A stretch of DNA of 32,890 nucleotides from a virus, in IMG/VR virus record IMGVR_UViG_3300025769_000461, positions 1-32,890 of that record; one strand, written 5' to 3'. The notes under the pieces were generated by a model that saw only the letters and a list, made by a program, of their open reading frames with translations, had not been told where the DNA came from and did no database searches. The first letter of the stretch is position 1; every line of letters begins with the position of its first letter. The position numbers were made by a program, and so were the translations under genes. Below, piece by piece: positions 6,737 to 13,286 of the stretch.

Positions 6737-7068
6737 TGGCCTTGAGAAAAATCACCACTATTCGCTGCTTTGCGAATGACCCAGATAAAAAAGCAACGCA
6801 TAGCAACTCAAACTGGAAGCCCTATGTGGGCAAGGAACCAGGTGATGTGGTTCTAAGCAAGGATACGCGCCACCAAATCTCTGTCTTTGCTAATGACGAT
6901 GGGTCTATTGATGTAAGCATTAGCGAACGCATTGCAGAGGATTACACAAGTGGCGAAAGCATTGCCGCAAACGTAAGACAGGGCGGCATGCGTAAGATTG
7001 CTGAATCAATGGAAGCACCAGCCGCGCCAAAGCAGCAGATTGTTCTTGATGATGAAGTCCCTTTCTAA
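6736..7068 (+). CDS. SSB-like protein with acidic C-terminal tip
   Basis: The last residues, QQIVLDDEVPF, match the acidic amphipathic tip of bacterial SSB proteins (DDDIPF in E. coli), which recruits exonucleases, helicases and primases. The preceding 85 residues have beta-strand character but are short for a complete OB fold, so this may be a reduced phage SSB or a protein mimicking the tip. Its start overlaps the annealing-protein stop (TAATG). Context with exonuclease and annealing protein supports an ssDNA-related function. Confidence 0.65.
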   Translation: MALRKITTIRCFANDPDKKATHSNSNWKPYVGKEPGDVVLSKDTRHQISVFANDDGSIDVSISERIAEDYTSGESIAANVRQGGMRKIAESMEAPAAPKQQIVLDDEVPF

Positions 7069-7363
7069 CTTGGAAACTGCCTTCCATGCCTTAGACCATT
7101 GCAAGGATGTACTCTTGGAACGGTCCAGGTATGGGGCGGTGGATGACAACTTCAAGCAAATCAGCAATATGGGGTCTATGATTACAGGCCACAAGATGAC
7201 TGAAGCACAGGTCTGTGCATTTATGGTTGCCTTAAAACTATCTAGGCTATCGGCAACAGACGAAAACGGATTGAACTGTAATCACGTTGACTCATTCATA
7301 GATATTATAGGTTACAGTGCGATTGCCTTGGAACTGCTAGACAATGGCAAGAAGAAAGGTTGA
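7049..7363 (+). CDS. DUF6378-like / MazG-like helical protein
   Basis: The spaced pattern R..YG...DNF..I (about residues 27-39 from 7049) with LKLSRL and D.FIDIIGYSAIALEL near the C-terminus matches small helical phage proteins of the DUF6378 type, which resemble MazG-like nucleotide-processing folds. The frame is open back to 6998, but that start would overlap the SSB-like gene by 71 bases; the adjacent ATGs at 7049 and 7052 are more likely. No strong ribosome site is seen, and translational coupling may substitute. Family naming is from memory of the pattern. Confidence 0.65.
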   Translation: MMKSLSNLETAFHALDHCKDVLLERSRYGAVDDNFKQISNMGSMITGHKMTEAQVCAFMVALKLSRLSATDENGLNCNHVDSFIDIIGYSAIALELLDNGKKKG

Positions 7364-7553
7364 TACACGACAAATGCTATGCAGCTTCTGCGGCAAAGAA
7401 CACTACATCAAAGATGGTGGGTGGGTTGTCGCTGGTGATAAAAGGATTTATTGCCACTTATTAGAGAGAAGCTGCCTAGTAACTAAATTAAAACAGGAGG
7501 GTCAAAGAAATGGGAAGCGTAATTCAATTTCCGAAATGTGGAACGAAATATAA
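7344..7553 (+). CDS. Small Cys-rich, probably zinc-binding protein, 69 aa
   Basis: The first 45 residues hold C13-x2-C16 (LCSFCGKEH) and C37-H38...C44, a plausible single zinc site. The ATG overlaps the previous gene by 20 bases, and the 3' end runs 44 bases into the next gene, which has its own strong ribosome site. The C-terminal 20 residues lie in this overlap and are low complexity. It fills an otherwise empty 146-base stretch, which supports it. Function unknown. Confidence 0.55.
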   Translation: MARRKVDTRQMLCSFCGKEHYIKDGGWVVAGDKRIYCHLLERSCLVTKLKQEGQRNGKRNSISEMWNEI

Positions 7554-7866
7554 TCCGGCAAACGGTAAATACTGGGATGTTTATTGCTGCGAACTGGAAG
7601 TAAAACAAATTGAAAAAATCGTGCATTACGTCAGCGGTTATAAACTACAATCGTTACGCAGGCATAACCGTAGAGTTGAATACGTTGATGCACGGCAGCT
7701 ATTCGTTCTCTTGTGTGTCAGGCACACATCATTTAGCTACCCAACAATAGGAAAGATATTAGCCCGTGACCACACTAGCGTTATGCACCTAGAGAAACGT
7801 AAAAAATCGACTCAACTGAAGGCAATGCTGAAGGAATCAAGGGTTATAATTAAATACTTGCTTTAA
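7510..7866 (+). CDS. DnaA domain IV-like DNA-binding protein
   Basis: The C-terminal half (about 58-105) resembles DnaA domain IV. VDARQLFVLLCVRH gives the first helices, and YPTIGKILARDHTSVMHLEK matches the DnaA signature in which RDHT contacts the DnaA box. The ATPase domain is absent, so the product cannot unwind an origin alone. It may bind DnaA-box-like sites in the phage origin or compete with host DnaA. AGGAGGG at 7496-7502 provides a strong start. It is the last gene of the rightward operon, and its stop shares TTAA with the convergent gene. Confidence 0.75.
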   Translation: MGSVIQFPKCGTKYNPANGKYWDVYCCELEVKQIEKIVHYVSGYKLQSLRRHNRRVEYVDARQLFVLLCVRHTSFSYPTIGKILARDHTSVMHLEKRKKSTQLKAMLKESRVIIKYLL

Positions 7867-8132
7867 CAATCCCATTTGCGTAGGGCTTTGTTGATACGAC
7901 TGTTCGGGTCACGCGCTGTCTTCTTACTGGTCAGCTTCTTCTTCATCCCTGTCATTCTTGCGCAAAAACTTTTGCGTCTTGCCGCGGCCTTTGGTGACTT
8001 CTTAGCCTGCGCTTTTGATACTGGTGCCTTCAGGTTCATGCCCTGCTTCTTTGCAGAGGCACGGCCTTTGGCGTTCAAACCGCCTTTTGGGTTCTTTCCT
8101 GCTTTGCGCTGCCATGCTGGTGACTTAGCCAT
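7863..8132 (-). CDS. DUF6321-like basic protein, 89 aa
   Basis: The sequence AWQRKAGKNPKGGLNAKGRA at the N-terminus and KSFCARMTGMKKKL later are typical of small, strongly basic phage proteins of the DUF6321 type found near structural or lysis genes. More than a quarter of residues are Lys/Arg, so nucleic-acid binding or packaging with the virion DNA is plausible. It is the last gene of the long late operon and overlaps the endolysin gene by 8 bases. Its function is not known. Confidence 0.75.
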   Translation of the reverse strand: MAKSPAWQRKAGKNPKGGLNAKGRASAKKQGMNLKAPVSKAQAKKSPKAAARRKSFCARMTGMKKKLTSKKTARDPNSRINKALRKWDC

Positions 8133-8580
8133 CTTTGTTCAACCCGTGGGTGTACCCGTCTTTCTTGTTGTATGTAAGCGACTCGCTGCGACCACCCTCA
8201 ACGTAGCTGCAATGTATCCAGCCAGAATTACCGCCAGTGTAGCACTCAAGAATAAGCTGGTCATAGTCTAGGTTGTCCTCAATCCACCTTGCTAAAGTAT
8301 AATTGTCTATACCTGGCACCTCAAAGTCTGCCGCCTCACCCTTGGCATGCTGGCTATCTAAACTACTGCCGATAGCAATACATAATTCTGGGCTGCGATA
8401 ACCACTTGATACCATGAATGGCCCAAACTCATCTCGGATTGGCTGCAATATTTTATCGCACAGAAGTTCCATAGCCTCTATATGGTGCACTTCCGGTACG
8501 TTCGGTATGCCTTTGCGTTCAGCGGTTTGAGATTTAACCATCTCCTCTAAGCTGAAGTTTGGCGATAAGGGGTAGGTCAT
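8125..8580 (-). CDS. Endolysin, peptidase M15 (D,D-carboxypeptidase-like) fold
   Basis: The motif SSLDSQHAKGEAADF (72-86) supplies zinc ligands H78 and D85, and GWIHCS (120-125) gives the third ligand H123; E112 in LILECY is a likely catalytic acid. This is the M15_3 arrangement found in phage lysins that cut peptide cross-links in peptidoglycan. There is no signal peptide, so export depends on a holin. The start overlaps the preceding small gene (ATGA). Length (151 aa) is normal for single-domain phage lysins of Gram-negative hosts. Confidence 0.9.
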   Translation of the reverse strand: MTYPLSPNFSLEEMVKSQTAERKGIPNVPEVHHIEAMELLCDKILQPIRDEFGPFMVSSGYRSPELCIAIGSSLDSQHAKGEAADFEVPGIDNYTLARWIEDNLDYDQLILECYTGGNSGWIHCSYVEGGRSESLTYNKKDGYTHGLNKDG

Positions 8581-8681
8581 TTTTTAGCCTTTTTTTTGAC
8601 TACCTTCTTTTTAACTGGTGATGCTTTTAGCTTCATCTTCTTTTTCCCTTTGGACAGATAAGCCTGCACATAAGGCATCAT
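8577..8681 (-). CDS. Very small Lys-rich protein, 34 aa
   Basis: An ATGA overlap at both ends (8678-8681 and 8577-8580) places this 34-codon frame exactly between two coupled genes. The sequence starts MMPYVQAYLSKGKKKMK and is nearly half Lys after residue 10. Perfect fit in the overlap chain is the main evidence; a longer competing frame on the same strand is less well positioned. It may be a DNA-associated or lysis accessory peptide; function unknown. Confidence 0.55.
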   Translation of the reverse strand: MMPYVQAYLSKGKKKMKLKASPVKKKVVKKKAKK

Positions 8682-8833
8682 TTCTTTTTCTTCTTTGCTG
8701 TCTTTGCCGATTGCTTAAAAGCTTTCGCTGTTGGCGCACCCTTGCTTCCAGGCTTGCGCATTTTTTCACCTGACCCAGCGGCAATGCGTTTCTTTTTAGC
8801 ATGAATATTTGCGTATAAACCCTTTCCTGGCAT
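8678..8833 (-). CDS. Small conserved basic phage protein, 51 aa
   Basis: The sequence MPGKGLYANIHAKKKRIAAG and the following EKMRKPGSKGAPTAKAF are a familiar small basic protein of marine and T7-like phages, usually left as hypothetical. The ATG overlaps the upstream stop (TAATG) and its own stop overlaps the next ATG (ATGA). The tail is a run of lysines. Role unknown; the high positive charge suggests binding to DNA or membrane phospholipid. Confidence 0.7.
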   Translation of the reverse strand: MPGKGLYANIHAKKKRIAAGSGEKMRKPGSKGAPTAKAFKQSAKTAKKKKK

Positions 8834-9210
8834 TATCTTTTCATCCCTTTCAATCCGCGTAATCCAAATGATGCAGCTATACTAGCATAAACTGCGTATT
8901 GAAACCAACTAGGTGTGTTTGACAAAGCATCAAAGCCACGCTCAACATAAGGCTGAGTGAACGGTATAAAACACATAGCAATTATGACTATAAAAAGTAT
9001 AGTCCATGCCTCATCTTTCCAGCTATTGTCACTAGCTTGGGCCATAATCTTTTCCCAGCCAGCCTCATGTGTGGCAGCAGTCACCATCACTTGCGCTTCT
9101 GCCTCGGCTTTTGCTTTAGCCACAACACCTTTAGCCTTTGTCTGTTCGACTTTGGATTCCATCCAAGAACCAGCTAATGAAGCAATAGGGCCAATCAATG
9201 CCTGTATCAT
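8833..9210 (-). CDS. Membrane protein, holin candidate, 125 aa
   Basis: An Ala/Lys/Glu-rich helix (about 16-60) precedes two membrane segments at 69-84 (WTILFIVIIAMCFIPF) and 101-117 (SWFQYAVYASIAASFG), with a basic C-terminus GLKGMKR. The N-terminal 15 residues are also weakly hydrophobic. Proteins of this design sit in lysis cassettes of marine podoviruses and are taken as holins or holin-like. It overlaps the upstream two-TM gene by 4 bases. Which of the local membrane proteins forms the lethal hole cannot be told from sequence. Confidence 0.7.
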   Translation of the reverse strand: MIQALIGPIASLAGSWMESKVEQTKAKGVVAKAKAEAEAQVMVTAATHEAGWEKIMAQASDNSWKDEAWTILFIVIIAMCFIPFTQPYVERGFDALSNTPSWFQYAVYASIAASFGLRGLKGMKR

Positions 9211-9404
9211 TTTGATTCACTCCCGCACCAAACTGCAAAAGCGCCTGTTGCTGCGCCAACAATTGTGCTAACAAACGCTGTTTGCTGGGTAGTCGCAGAT
9301 GTACCAAGGCCCATGAACCAATCGCACACGTTCCAAGCCATAAGGGTAAACGCCAACATCATCAAACGCGGGATTATTTTATATTCTGTAAGTGCTTTAG
9401 CCAT
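9207..9404 (-). CDS. Two-TM holin candidate, 65 aa
   Basis: Two membrane segments lie at about 11-31 (PRLMMLAFTLMAWNVCDWF) and 43-60 (AFVSTIVGAATGAFAVWC), joined by a short polar turn, with a basic N-terminus and short charged C-terminus. This is the class II holin topology. The gene overlaps its neighbours by 8 and 4 bases in the lysis block, two genes upstream of small basic proteins and the endolysin. It is the strongest holin candidate by topology. Confidence 0.72.
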   Translation of the reverse strand: MAKALTEYKIIPRLMMLAFTLMAWNVCDWFMGLGTSATTQQTAFVSTIVGAATGAFAVWCGSESK

Positions 9405-9816
9405 CTCTATGCCCTCTTACTGTCGCCAACGCCTTATTAAACGAATGAAGTTCCGCTTTAGGTTCATCAAAAAGCTTGGGCGACACGCGCTTAGACTTTT
9501 GTAGCACCTGTTGAACGGGCATGAACAACGCTTTGCGGTGTTGATAACCGATAAGGCATAAAATGTCATAGTCTGCCACACTCCCAAGAATTTTATTCTT
9601 TTGTCCATGACCAAACTGAAAGTGGTACACCGGAAGCCTAGCATCTTTTTCGCCAGATAACTTCGCAGTCTTAACTTGTATCCTGATATATTCATCTGAC
9701 TTCCACGCTATTAAGTCAACTCTATCTTGTTGGCACATGGATACTCGCCAGCCTAATGATAACACAACACCGGCCGCATAGTATTCCCCTATCAGGCCAG
9801 TGGTTGTCTCACTCAT
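9397..9816 (-). CDS. PD-(D/E)XK nuclease-like protein, 139 aa
   Basis: The N-terminal part fits the archaeal resolvase/restriction-like pattern: E11 in GLIGEYYAAG, D34 in DRVDLIAW, and Q47-V-K49 in IQVKTA, where Gln replaces the usual Glu of the (D/E)XK motif. The fold is convincing; activity is probable but not assured because of the Gln. It is placed within the lysis block, overlapping both neighbours by 4-8 bases, which is unusual for a nuclease. It might resolve or trim DNA late in infection. Confidence 0.72.
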   Translation of the reverse strand: MSETTTGLIGEYYAAGVVLSLGWRVSMCQQDRVDLIAWKSDEYIRIQVKTAKLSGEKDARLPVYHFQFGHGQKNKILGSVADYDILCLIGYQHRKALFMPVQQVLQKSKRVSPKLFDEPKAELHSFNKALATVRGHRDG

Positions 9817-10319
9817 GCAAAGCCAATTGCCGAGGCCGTTGAAATCATAACACCAATAAACAAACCGAGGACCACAACAACAAGCGCAATTATCGCCGCG
9901 CCGACTTTCATGTTTTCAATCATTTCCGCATGCCTTTCCATCTCCATTCTTCGCGCCCTGGCCCTTGCTTCCTTCTGTTCTTTTAAAGCTTGATTGTGAT
10001 GGTTTATAATTTCTTGCCAGGTGCTAGGTTGGTCTGCCGCCTTGGGCCATCGCATGTTTATCATGGTGGCGATTTGCTGCATTTCCTCATTCAGCCGCTT
10101 TGCCTCAAGAACAGCATCAATAGAACCCTTGAAGCTAACATCACCAACACCCGCCTGCTTGTTACGTTCCTCGTTTAGTTTCTTTTGTGCTGAAAACAAA
10201 GTGCCTATCTGGTCGCCCAGTTCAGCCACAGACTGCACATCATTCACCCGTGCCTTTATAAAGGCTATGGCATTTGACGCGGCTGTTACGGCCGCTATAG
10301 CTGTGGTGATAGGTTCCAT
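9813..10319 (-). CDS. Membrane-anchored coiled-coil protein, 168 aa
   Basis: The N-terminal 20 residues are Ala/Ile-rich (MEPITTAIAAVTAASNAIAF). A long polar helical region (40-135, rich in Glu, Lys and Arg) follows, and one strong membrane segment lies at about 139-160 (GAAIIALVVVVLGLFIGVMI). It lies between a nuclease and a Cys-containing small protein in the lysis block. Similar proteins occur in marine podovirus genomes without known function. A spanin-like or holin-regulating role is possible, but no lipobox or outer-membrane partner is seen. Confidence 0.7.
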   Translation of the reverse strand: MEPITTAIAAVTAASNAIAFIKARVNDVQSVAELGDQIGTLFSAQKKLNEERNKQAGVGDVSFKGSIDAVLEAKRLNEEMQQIATMINMRWPKAADQPSTWQEIINHHNQALKEQKEARARARRMEMERHAEMIENMKVGAAIIALVVVVLGLFIGVMISTASAIGFA

Positions 10320-10522
10320 TAAGAAAGCATACCTTTCCTGAGTGGCTTACACCTCCAACTTATAGGCATCAAACCGTGCGCCATCTCACCAATGTCACGG
10401 CTCATCACCATTGCCCGCTGTTCACATTGCTTTGTGTCAGGGTATGGGCCGCGCATGTCGTGAAACTCAATGCACTGCGTTGGGTCTAATATTGAACAAG
10501 CTAATACAATAGCTTTAAACAT
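10319..10522 (-). CDS. Small Cys-containing protein with hydrophobic N-terminus, 67 aa
   Basis: The first 12 residues (MFKAIVLACSIL) resemble a very short signal or lipoprotein-like segment, and C9, C17, C33 and C58 could form two disulfides in the periplasm. The pattern QCEQRAMVMSRDI then WRCKPLRKG is distinctive. It shares TAATG with the next gene and overlaps the upstream membrane gene by 8 bases. An extracytoplasmic partner in host lysis (spanin-like) is a reasonable guess, not shown. Confidence 0.65.
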   Translation of the reverse strand: MFKAIVLACSILDPTQCIEFHDMRGPYPDTKQCEQRAMVMSRDIGEMAHGLMPISWRCKPLRKGMLS

Positions 10523-10691
10523 CGCCCTGGATACGCTTTAATATTTTTTTGATGGTATCCGTCTCGTAAATTCTTATGCAAATCCAAACGCCTGTAAACA
10601 AGGCTACAACATCAGGAACCATTGCCATGTAGGCGGCAAAAGTCCCAGTGCCTGCAATTACGTCAACAATAACCTTGTTTTCTTCGTTCAT
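10515..10691 (-). CDS. Small membrane protein, possible holin, 58 aa
   Basis: The frame starts with ATG at 10691 and holds 58 codons. Hydrophobic stretches at 7-23 (VIVDVIAGTGTFAAYMA) and 25-41 (VPDVVALFTGVWICIRI) give one or two membrane passes, followed by a basic tail (KKILKRIQGDV). It overlaps the next gene by 8 bases, fitting the coupled chain. Size and charge layout fit a small class II or III holin or an antiholin of one of the two other candidates nearby. Confidence 0.65.
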   Translation of the reverse strand: MNEENKVIVDVIAGTGTFAAYMAMVPDVVALFTGVWICIRIYETDTIKKILKRIQGDV

Positions 10692-10698
10692 AAATCAC

Positions 10699-11058
10699 CT
10701 ATGCGTAAGGGCTGTCACCACAGCATGAAGGCCAAGCTGCCTTTAGTTCGGCAATAGTGGTTGCACTGTCACCGGCAGTCGGGGCGTCACGCAATGCTTG
10801 CTTTGATGCCACAATTGCAGTTGTGTCTGCGCTAGTTTCTTGCGCTTTCATAAAGTCTGTGTCCAACGCCTCTAACAATGGGGCGCGGGCCTCACGAACC
10901 TTGTCAGCAAAAATCTCTTTTGCTTTTGCCAAGTCTTCGCTAATTACTGTGCCTGATAGTGACCAAGCACCACGAAAATCACGGTTTGCTGGAACGGTAG
11001 CAGTTGAAGCGTCAATCTGATTACCGTCCTTATCTACAATGTAAGTTGCTACAGCCAT
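10699..11058 (-). CDS. Tail-fibre assembly chaperone-like protein, 119 aa
   Basis: The N-terminus reads like a short beta domain (FRGAWSLSGTVI). The C-terminal half KVREARAPLLEALDTDFMKA...KQALRDAP follows the helical pattern of phage tail assembly chaperone/XkdW-like domains, with a conserved R..LRD motif. Such proteins help trimerise fibres. Its position downstream of a group of fibre genes agrees. The family match is from the motif pattern only. Confidence 0.65.
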   Translation of the reverse strand: MAVATYIVDKDGNQIDASTATVPANRDFRGAWSLSGTVISEDLAKAKEIFADKVREARAPLLEALDTDFMKAQETSADTTAIVASKQALRDAPTAGDSATTIAELKAAWPSCCGDSPYA

Positions 11059-11067
11059 TAGTTTCTC

Positions 11068-11532
11068 CTATGCGGCTAAGTTTAGTTCATCAGATATGCG
11101 CCAAGAATTGCGCCATTCTCTAGTCTGCGGTAACTGTTCCTTGCGGCATATTACCATAGTCGGGCGATTGCCCTCATCCCAATTCTGCCAGACATGCTGT
11201 GGGCAGTCTTTCATTATGAGATATTCAATTGCTTCTTCTTCAGTCATTGCTTCAACAGGCTCTGTCTGATGCAGCAAGTAACCTCTTGTATGCTTCTTGA
11301 AGTCAGGCTGCGCCTCATCCTTTGCTAATTCGTGGTAGACCCATACAGGTGGCAGGATACCGCCCTGTAGCGCACACGCCATCCAGTTAGGGTCAGGTAC
11401 AAGTATCTTTGCACACTCGTCAACGCTATCCTCATAGACAACCCGATAGTCTGACTGCACACCTTCTAGGTTTTCCTTTGCCCAGCATAGGCGGTCAAAC
11501 AGGCGAGTGCCTTGAAACTCAGGTGTCTGCAT
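11068..11532 (-). CDS. Hypothetical protein of the fibre cluster, 154 aa
   Basis: The open frame extends to 11562, but the ATG at 11532 overlaps the previous stop as TAATG and starts MQTPEFQGTRLFDRL, so it is chosen. The protein is soluble, Trp- and Glu-rich, with PNWMACALQGGILPPVWVYH near the centre, and has no catalytic signature. Coupling to the fibre-like genes suggests a role in the adsorption apparatus or its assembly. Family not recognised. Confidence 0.65.
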   Translation of the reverse strand: MQTPEFQGTRLFDRLCWAKENLEGVQSDYRVVYEDSVDECAKILVPDPNWMACALQGGILPPVWVYHELAKDEAQPDFKKHTRGYLLHQTEPVEAMTEEEAIEYLIMKDCPQHVWQNWDEGNRPTMVICRKEQLPQTREWRNSWRISDELNLAA

Positions 11533-11921
11533 TATGCTAAGTCTCCAAATGTTGTATAGCACATGATTTTAGGGTCACGAGTAGTGCCGCCTGAGTCTAT
11601 ACATATAGCTGAACCGTTGCTTGCTGTGCTTTCATACGGCAAGACTATAAGTCTATTACCGGGAGTATTTGCATTATCATCATCAGTTTTGCCGCTTACT
11701 TGCAGACAATAATTAGCCGCATCAAAAGACGATACATAATTACATTGATTGTCCCCTGTAGTATTATCTGTGACGGTGCTTACATTGAAACTTGTATTAG
11801 CTGTGTCAGTGTCTTGATTGTAGTGTACCCAAGCCTTCGCACTACCATTAACAACGTAGTCTGTAGTAAGTGACCCTGCGGTTGAATGGGTCAGTGTATC
11901 CGCTGCGATTGTTCCAGCCAT
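11532..11921 (-). CDS. Fibre-like structural protein C (tandem paralogue), 129 aa
   Basis: The sequence has an N-terminal MAGTIAADTLTHSTAGSL segment, a core with GSAKAWVHYNQ and SFNVSTVTDNTTGD, and ends FGDLA. The same scheme is found in the two genes upstream. The (S)AKAW...S.NVS...D...G pattern is typical of beta-rich domains in marine phage fibres. It is a likely tail-fibre tip or accessory receptor-binding protein. Overlaps are 1 base on each side. Confidence 0.7.
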   Translation of the reverse strand: MAGTIAADTLTHSTAGSLTTDYVVNGSAKAWVHYNQDTDTANTSFNVSTVTDNTTGDNQCNYVSSFDAANYCLQVSGKTDDDNANTPGNRLIVLPYESTASNGSAICIDSGGTTRDPKIMCYTTFGDLA

Positions 11922-12349
11922 TATGCTAAATCTCCAAAAATAACAGCGTTCATGCTCTGACAGTCATCTTGTACGCCATCATCGTGGTCAACACTAAAAA
12001 GACGCTGTGCAGTTGCTGTGCGTGAACCAATCATCGAATTATGGTCATTTGCGTCTGATTGTACGGCGTAATCTGTCTGTTCATTACCCGCCTCTGCTAA
12101 TACAGAATATGTTGTTGTGTTCATTGCGCTTGTAATGTTGTTTTGATACCTACCTGGACCTAAATCTGATAGCGAACTTCCATTAAAACTGTCGGCATAA
12201 GCTATTGTGGCTACTGTTCCATCGAACTGACACCAAGCTTTCGCTAAGCCTTGCTGAAGATTAGTCGTAGCCGTGCCACCCTCGCCATACACGACTATGC
12301 TGCCAGCGGCGGTCTTACCTGTGAGATTGTCTACTAAGATTTCACTCAT
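11921..12349 (-). CDS. Fibre-like structural protein B (tandem paralogue), 142 aa
   Basis: The start at 12349 overlaps the previous stop (ATGA) and gives MSEILVDNLTGKTAAGSI; the longer frame to 12376 is rejected. The core LAKAWCQFDGTVATIAYADS and FNGSSLSDLG matches its neighbours, and it ends IFGDLA. The middle is the most divergent of the three paralogues, including a unique SVDHDDGVQDD segment. It is probably a virion surface protein that binds a host or fibre partner. Confidence 0.7.
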   Translation of the reverse strand: MSEILVDNLTGKTAAGSIVVYGEGGTATTNLQQGLAKAWCQFDGTVATIAYADSFNGSSLSDLGPGRYQNNITSAMNTTTYSVLAEAGNEQTDYAVQSDANDHNSMIGSRTATAQRLFSVDHDDGVQDDCQSMNAVIFGDLA

Positions 12350-12738
12350 GCTAAGTCTCCGTGAATTACCGTACAATTAGAAGCCATGTCAATGTAACTG
12401 TAGGTAGAACCACTACTGTTATAGACACTTTCAAAGAAACATAATGCGGTAGTATCATTATCACTAGCACCTGCGTCGCTTTCACCATTAGTACAAAACA
12501 CTCTAAATGTACCTGTCGTACAGTTTGTAGAATAGTTTGCATTACTCATACTATTTGTATGGTTCTGCTTGAATTTTCCTAAGGTAGTATCTGTAGCTGT
12601 ACTAACATTTACGCTATCATCTACAGTGTCATTATATTGGTCATATTTCATCCAACCTTTCGCCGCACTCTGCCCAGTCAGCGTAACTGGACTGCTGCCA
12701 TCGCTCGCTACAATTGTATCTGCTTTTAATGTACTCAT
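12346..12738 (-). CDS. Fibre-like structural protein A (tandem paralogue), 130 aa
   Basis: The ATG at 12738 overlaps the oxygenase stop (ATGA), so two extra upstream codons (GTG GAA) are not used. The N-terminus [20 protein letters not shown] is a standard opening of marine phage fibre proteins. The core SAAKGWMKYDQ and SVNVSTATDTTLG and the end IHGDLA repeat in the next two genes. Cys content is high (5). Likely part of the receptor-binding set. Confidence 0.72.
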   Translation of the reverse strand: MSTLKADTIVASDGSSPVTLTGQSAAKGWMKYDQYNDTVDDSVNVSTATDTTLGKFKQNHTNSMSNANYSTNCTTGTFRVFCTNGESDAGASDNDTTALCFFESVYNSSGSTYSYIDMASNCTVIHGDLA

Positions 12739-13286
12739 TTCCACCTCGGTCCTTCAAACCATGCTACTAGACTAACTCTTGTACCACTCTCAACAGGTTT
12801 AACTCTGTGTTGCAGATAAGAAGGAAAAACTAAAACTGTTCCTCGCTTATTAGATATAGCATAATCAGGGGTTTCTGTCTCTGCAAATTCAAACATCCCG
12901 CCTGTGTAGTCTTCGGGCCCACTAAGCTGTACAGTTACAGACAATTTTCTGTCATATGCTTTGTTTTCAGACCAGTGAATGTCATGGTGCCAATCATAAT
13001 GACCAGCCTCTGATGCGTGGTACTCTGTGTACTGCACATCACCAACATTTTTTACATCAAATCCGAAAGCGTTTCGATTAGCTTCTTCGACATAACTCCA
13101 CAACAAATTCTTAACTTCATTGTCGTGCGTCAGCCACTTCACTTTAGAACGCCGCACATCTTCATTAACTTCACTATCTGAAAATATAGTCGCGTTCATA
13201 TCAGGCAGTGCGTCCGCCTTTTCTTTGATTAGCGCTAACTGATTATCAGATAAAGCACCACTCCATAATTGCCAGTTCTGCCTCAT
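12735..13286 (-). CDS. 2OG-Fe(II) oxygenase, prolyl 4-hydroxylase-like
   Basis: The metal triad is H100-x-D102 (in DWHHDIHW) and H160 (LQHRVKP), and R170 binds the 2-oxoglutarate carboxylate. [19 protein letters not shown] is the conserved core strand of the P4Hc/PiuC subgroup. The enzyme is cytoplasmic, 183 aa, with no signal peptide. It uses 2-oxoglutarate and O2 to hydroxylate a substrate, in this subgroup usually a prolyl or similar residue. Its ATG overlaps the stop of the collagen-like fibre gene (ATGA), and its stop overlaps the next fibre-like gene. A fibre substrate is therefore likely by context but unproven. Confidence 0.88.
   Translation of the reverse strand: MRQNWQLWSGALSDNQLALIKEKADALPDMNATIFSDSEVNEDVRRSKVKWLTHDNEVKNLLWSYVEEANRNAFGFDVKNVGDVQYTEYHASEAGHYDWHHDIHWSENKAYDRKLSVTVQLSGPEDYTGGMFEFAETETPDYAISNKRGTVLVFPSYLQHRVKPVESGTRVSLVAWFEGPRWK

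Noticed and set aside
7876-8271. Plus-strand frame of 131 codons opposite the DUF6321-like gene
   Set aside because: It is complementary to a Lys-rich gene, so it reads as Phe/Leu/Ala hydrophobic sequence. No ribosome site, and it would cut into two coupled late genes.
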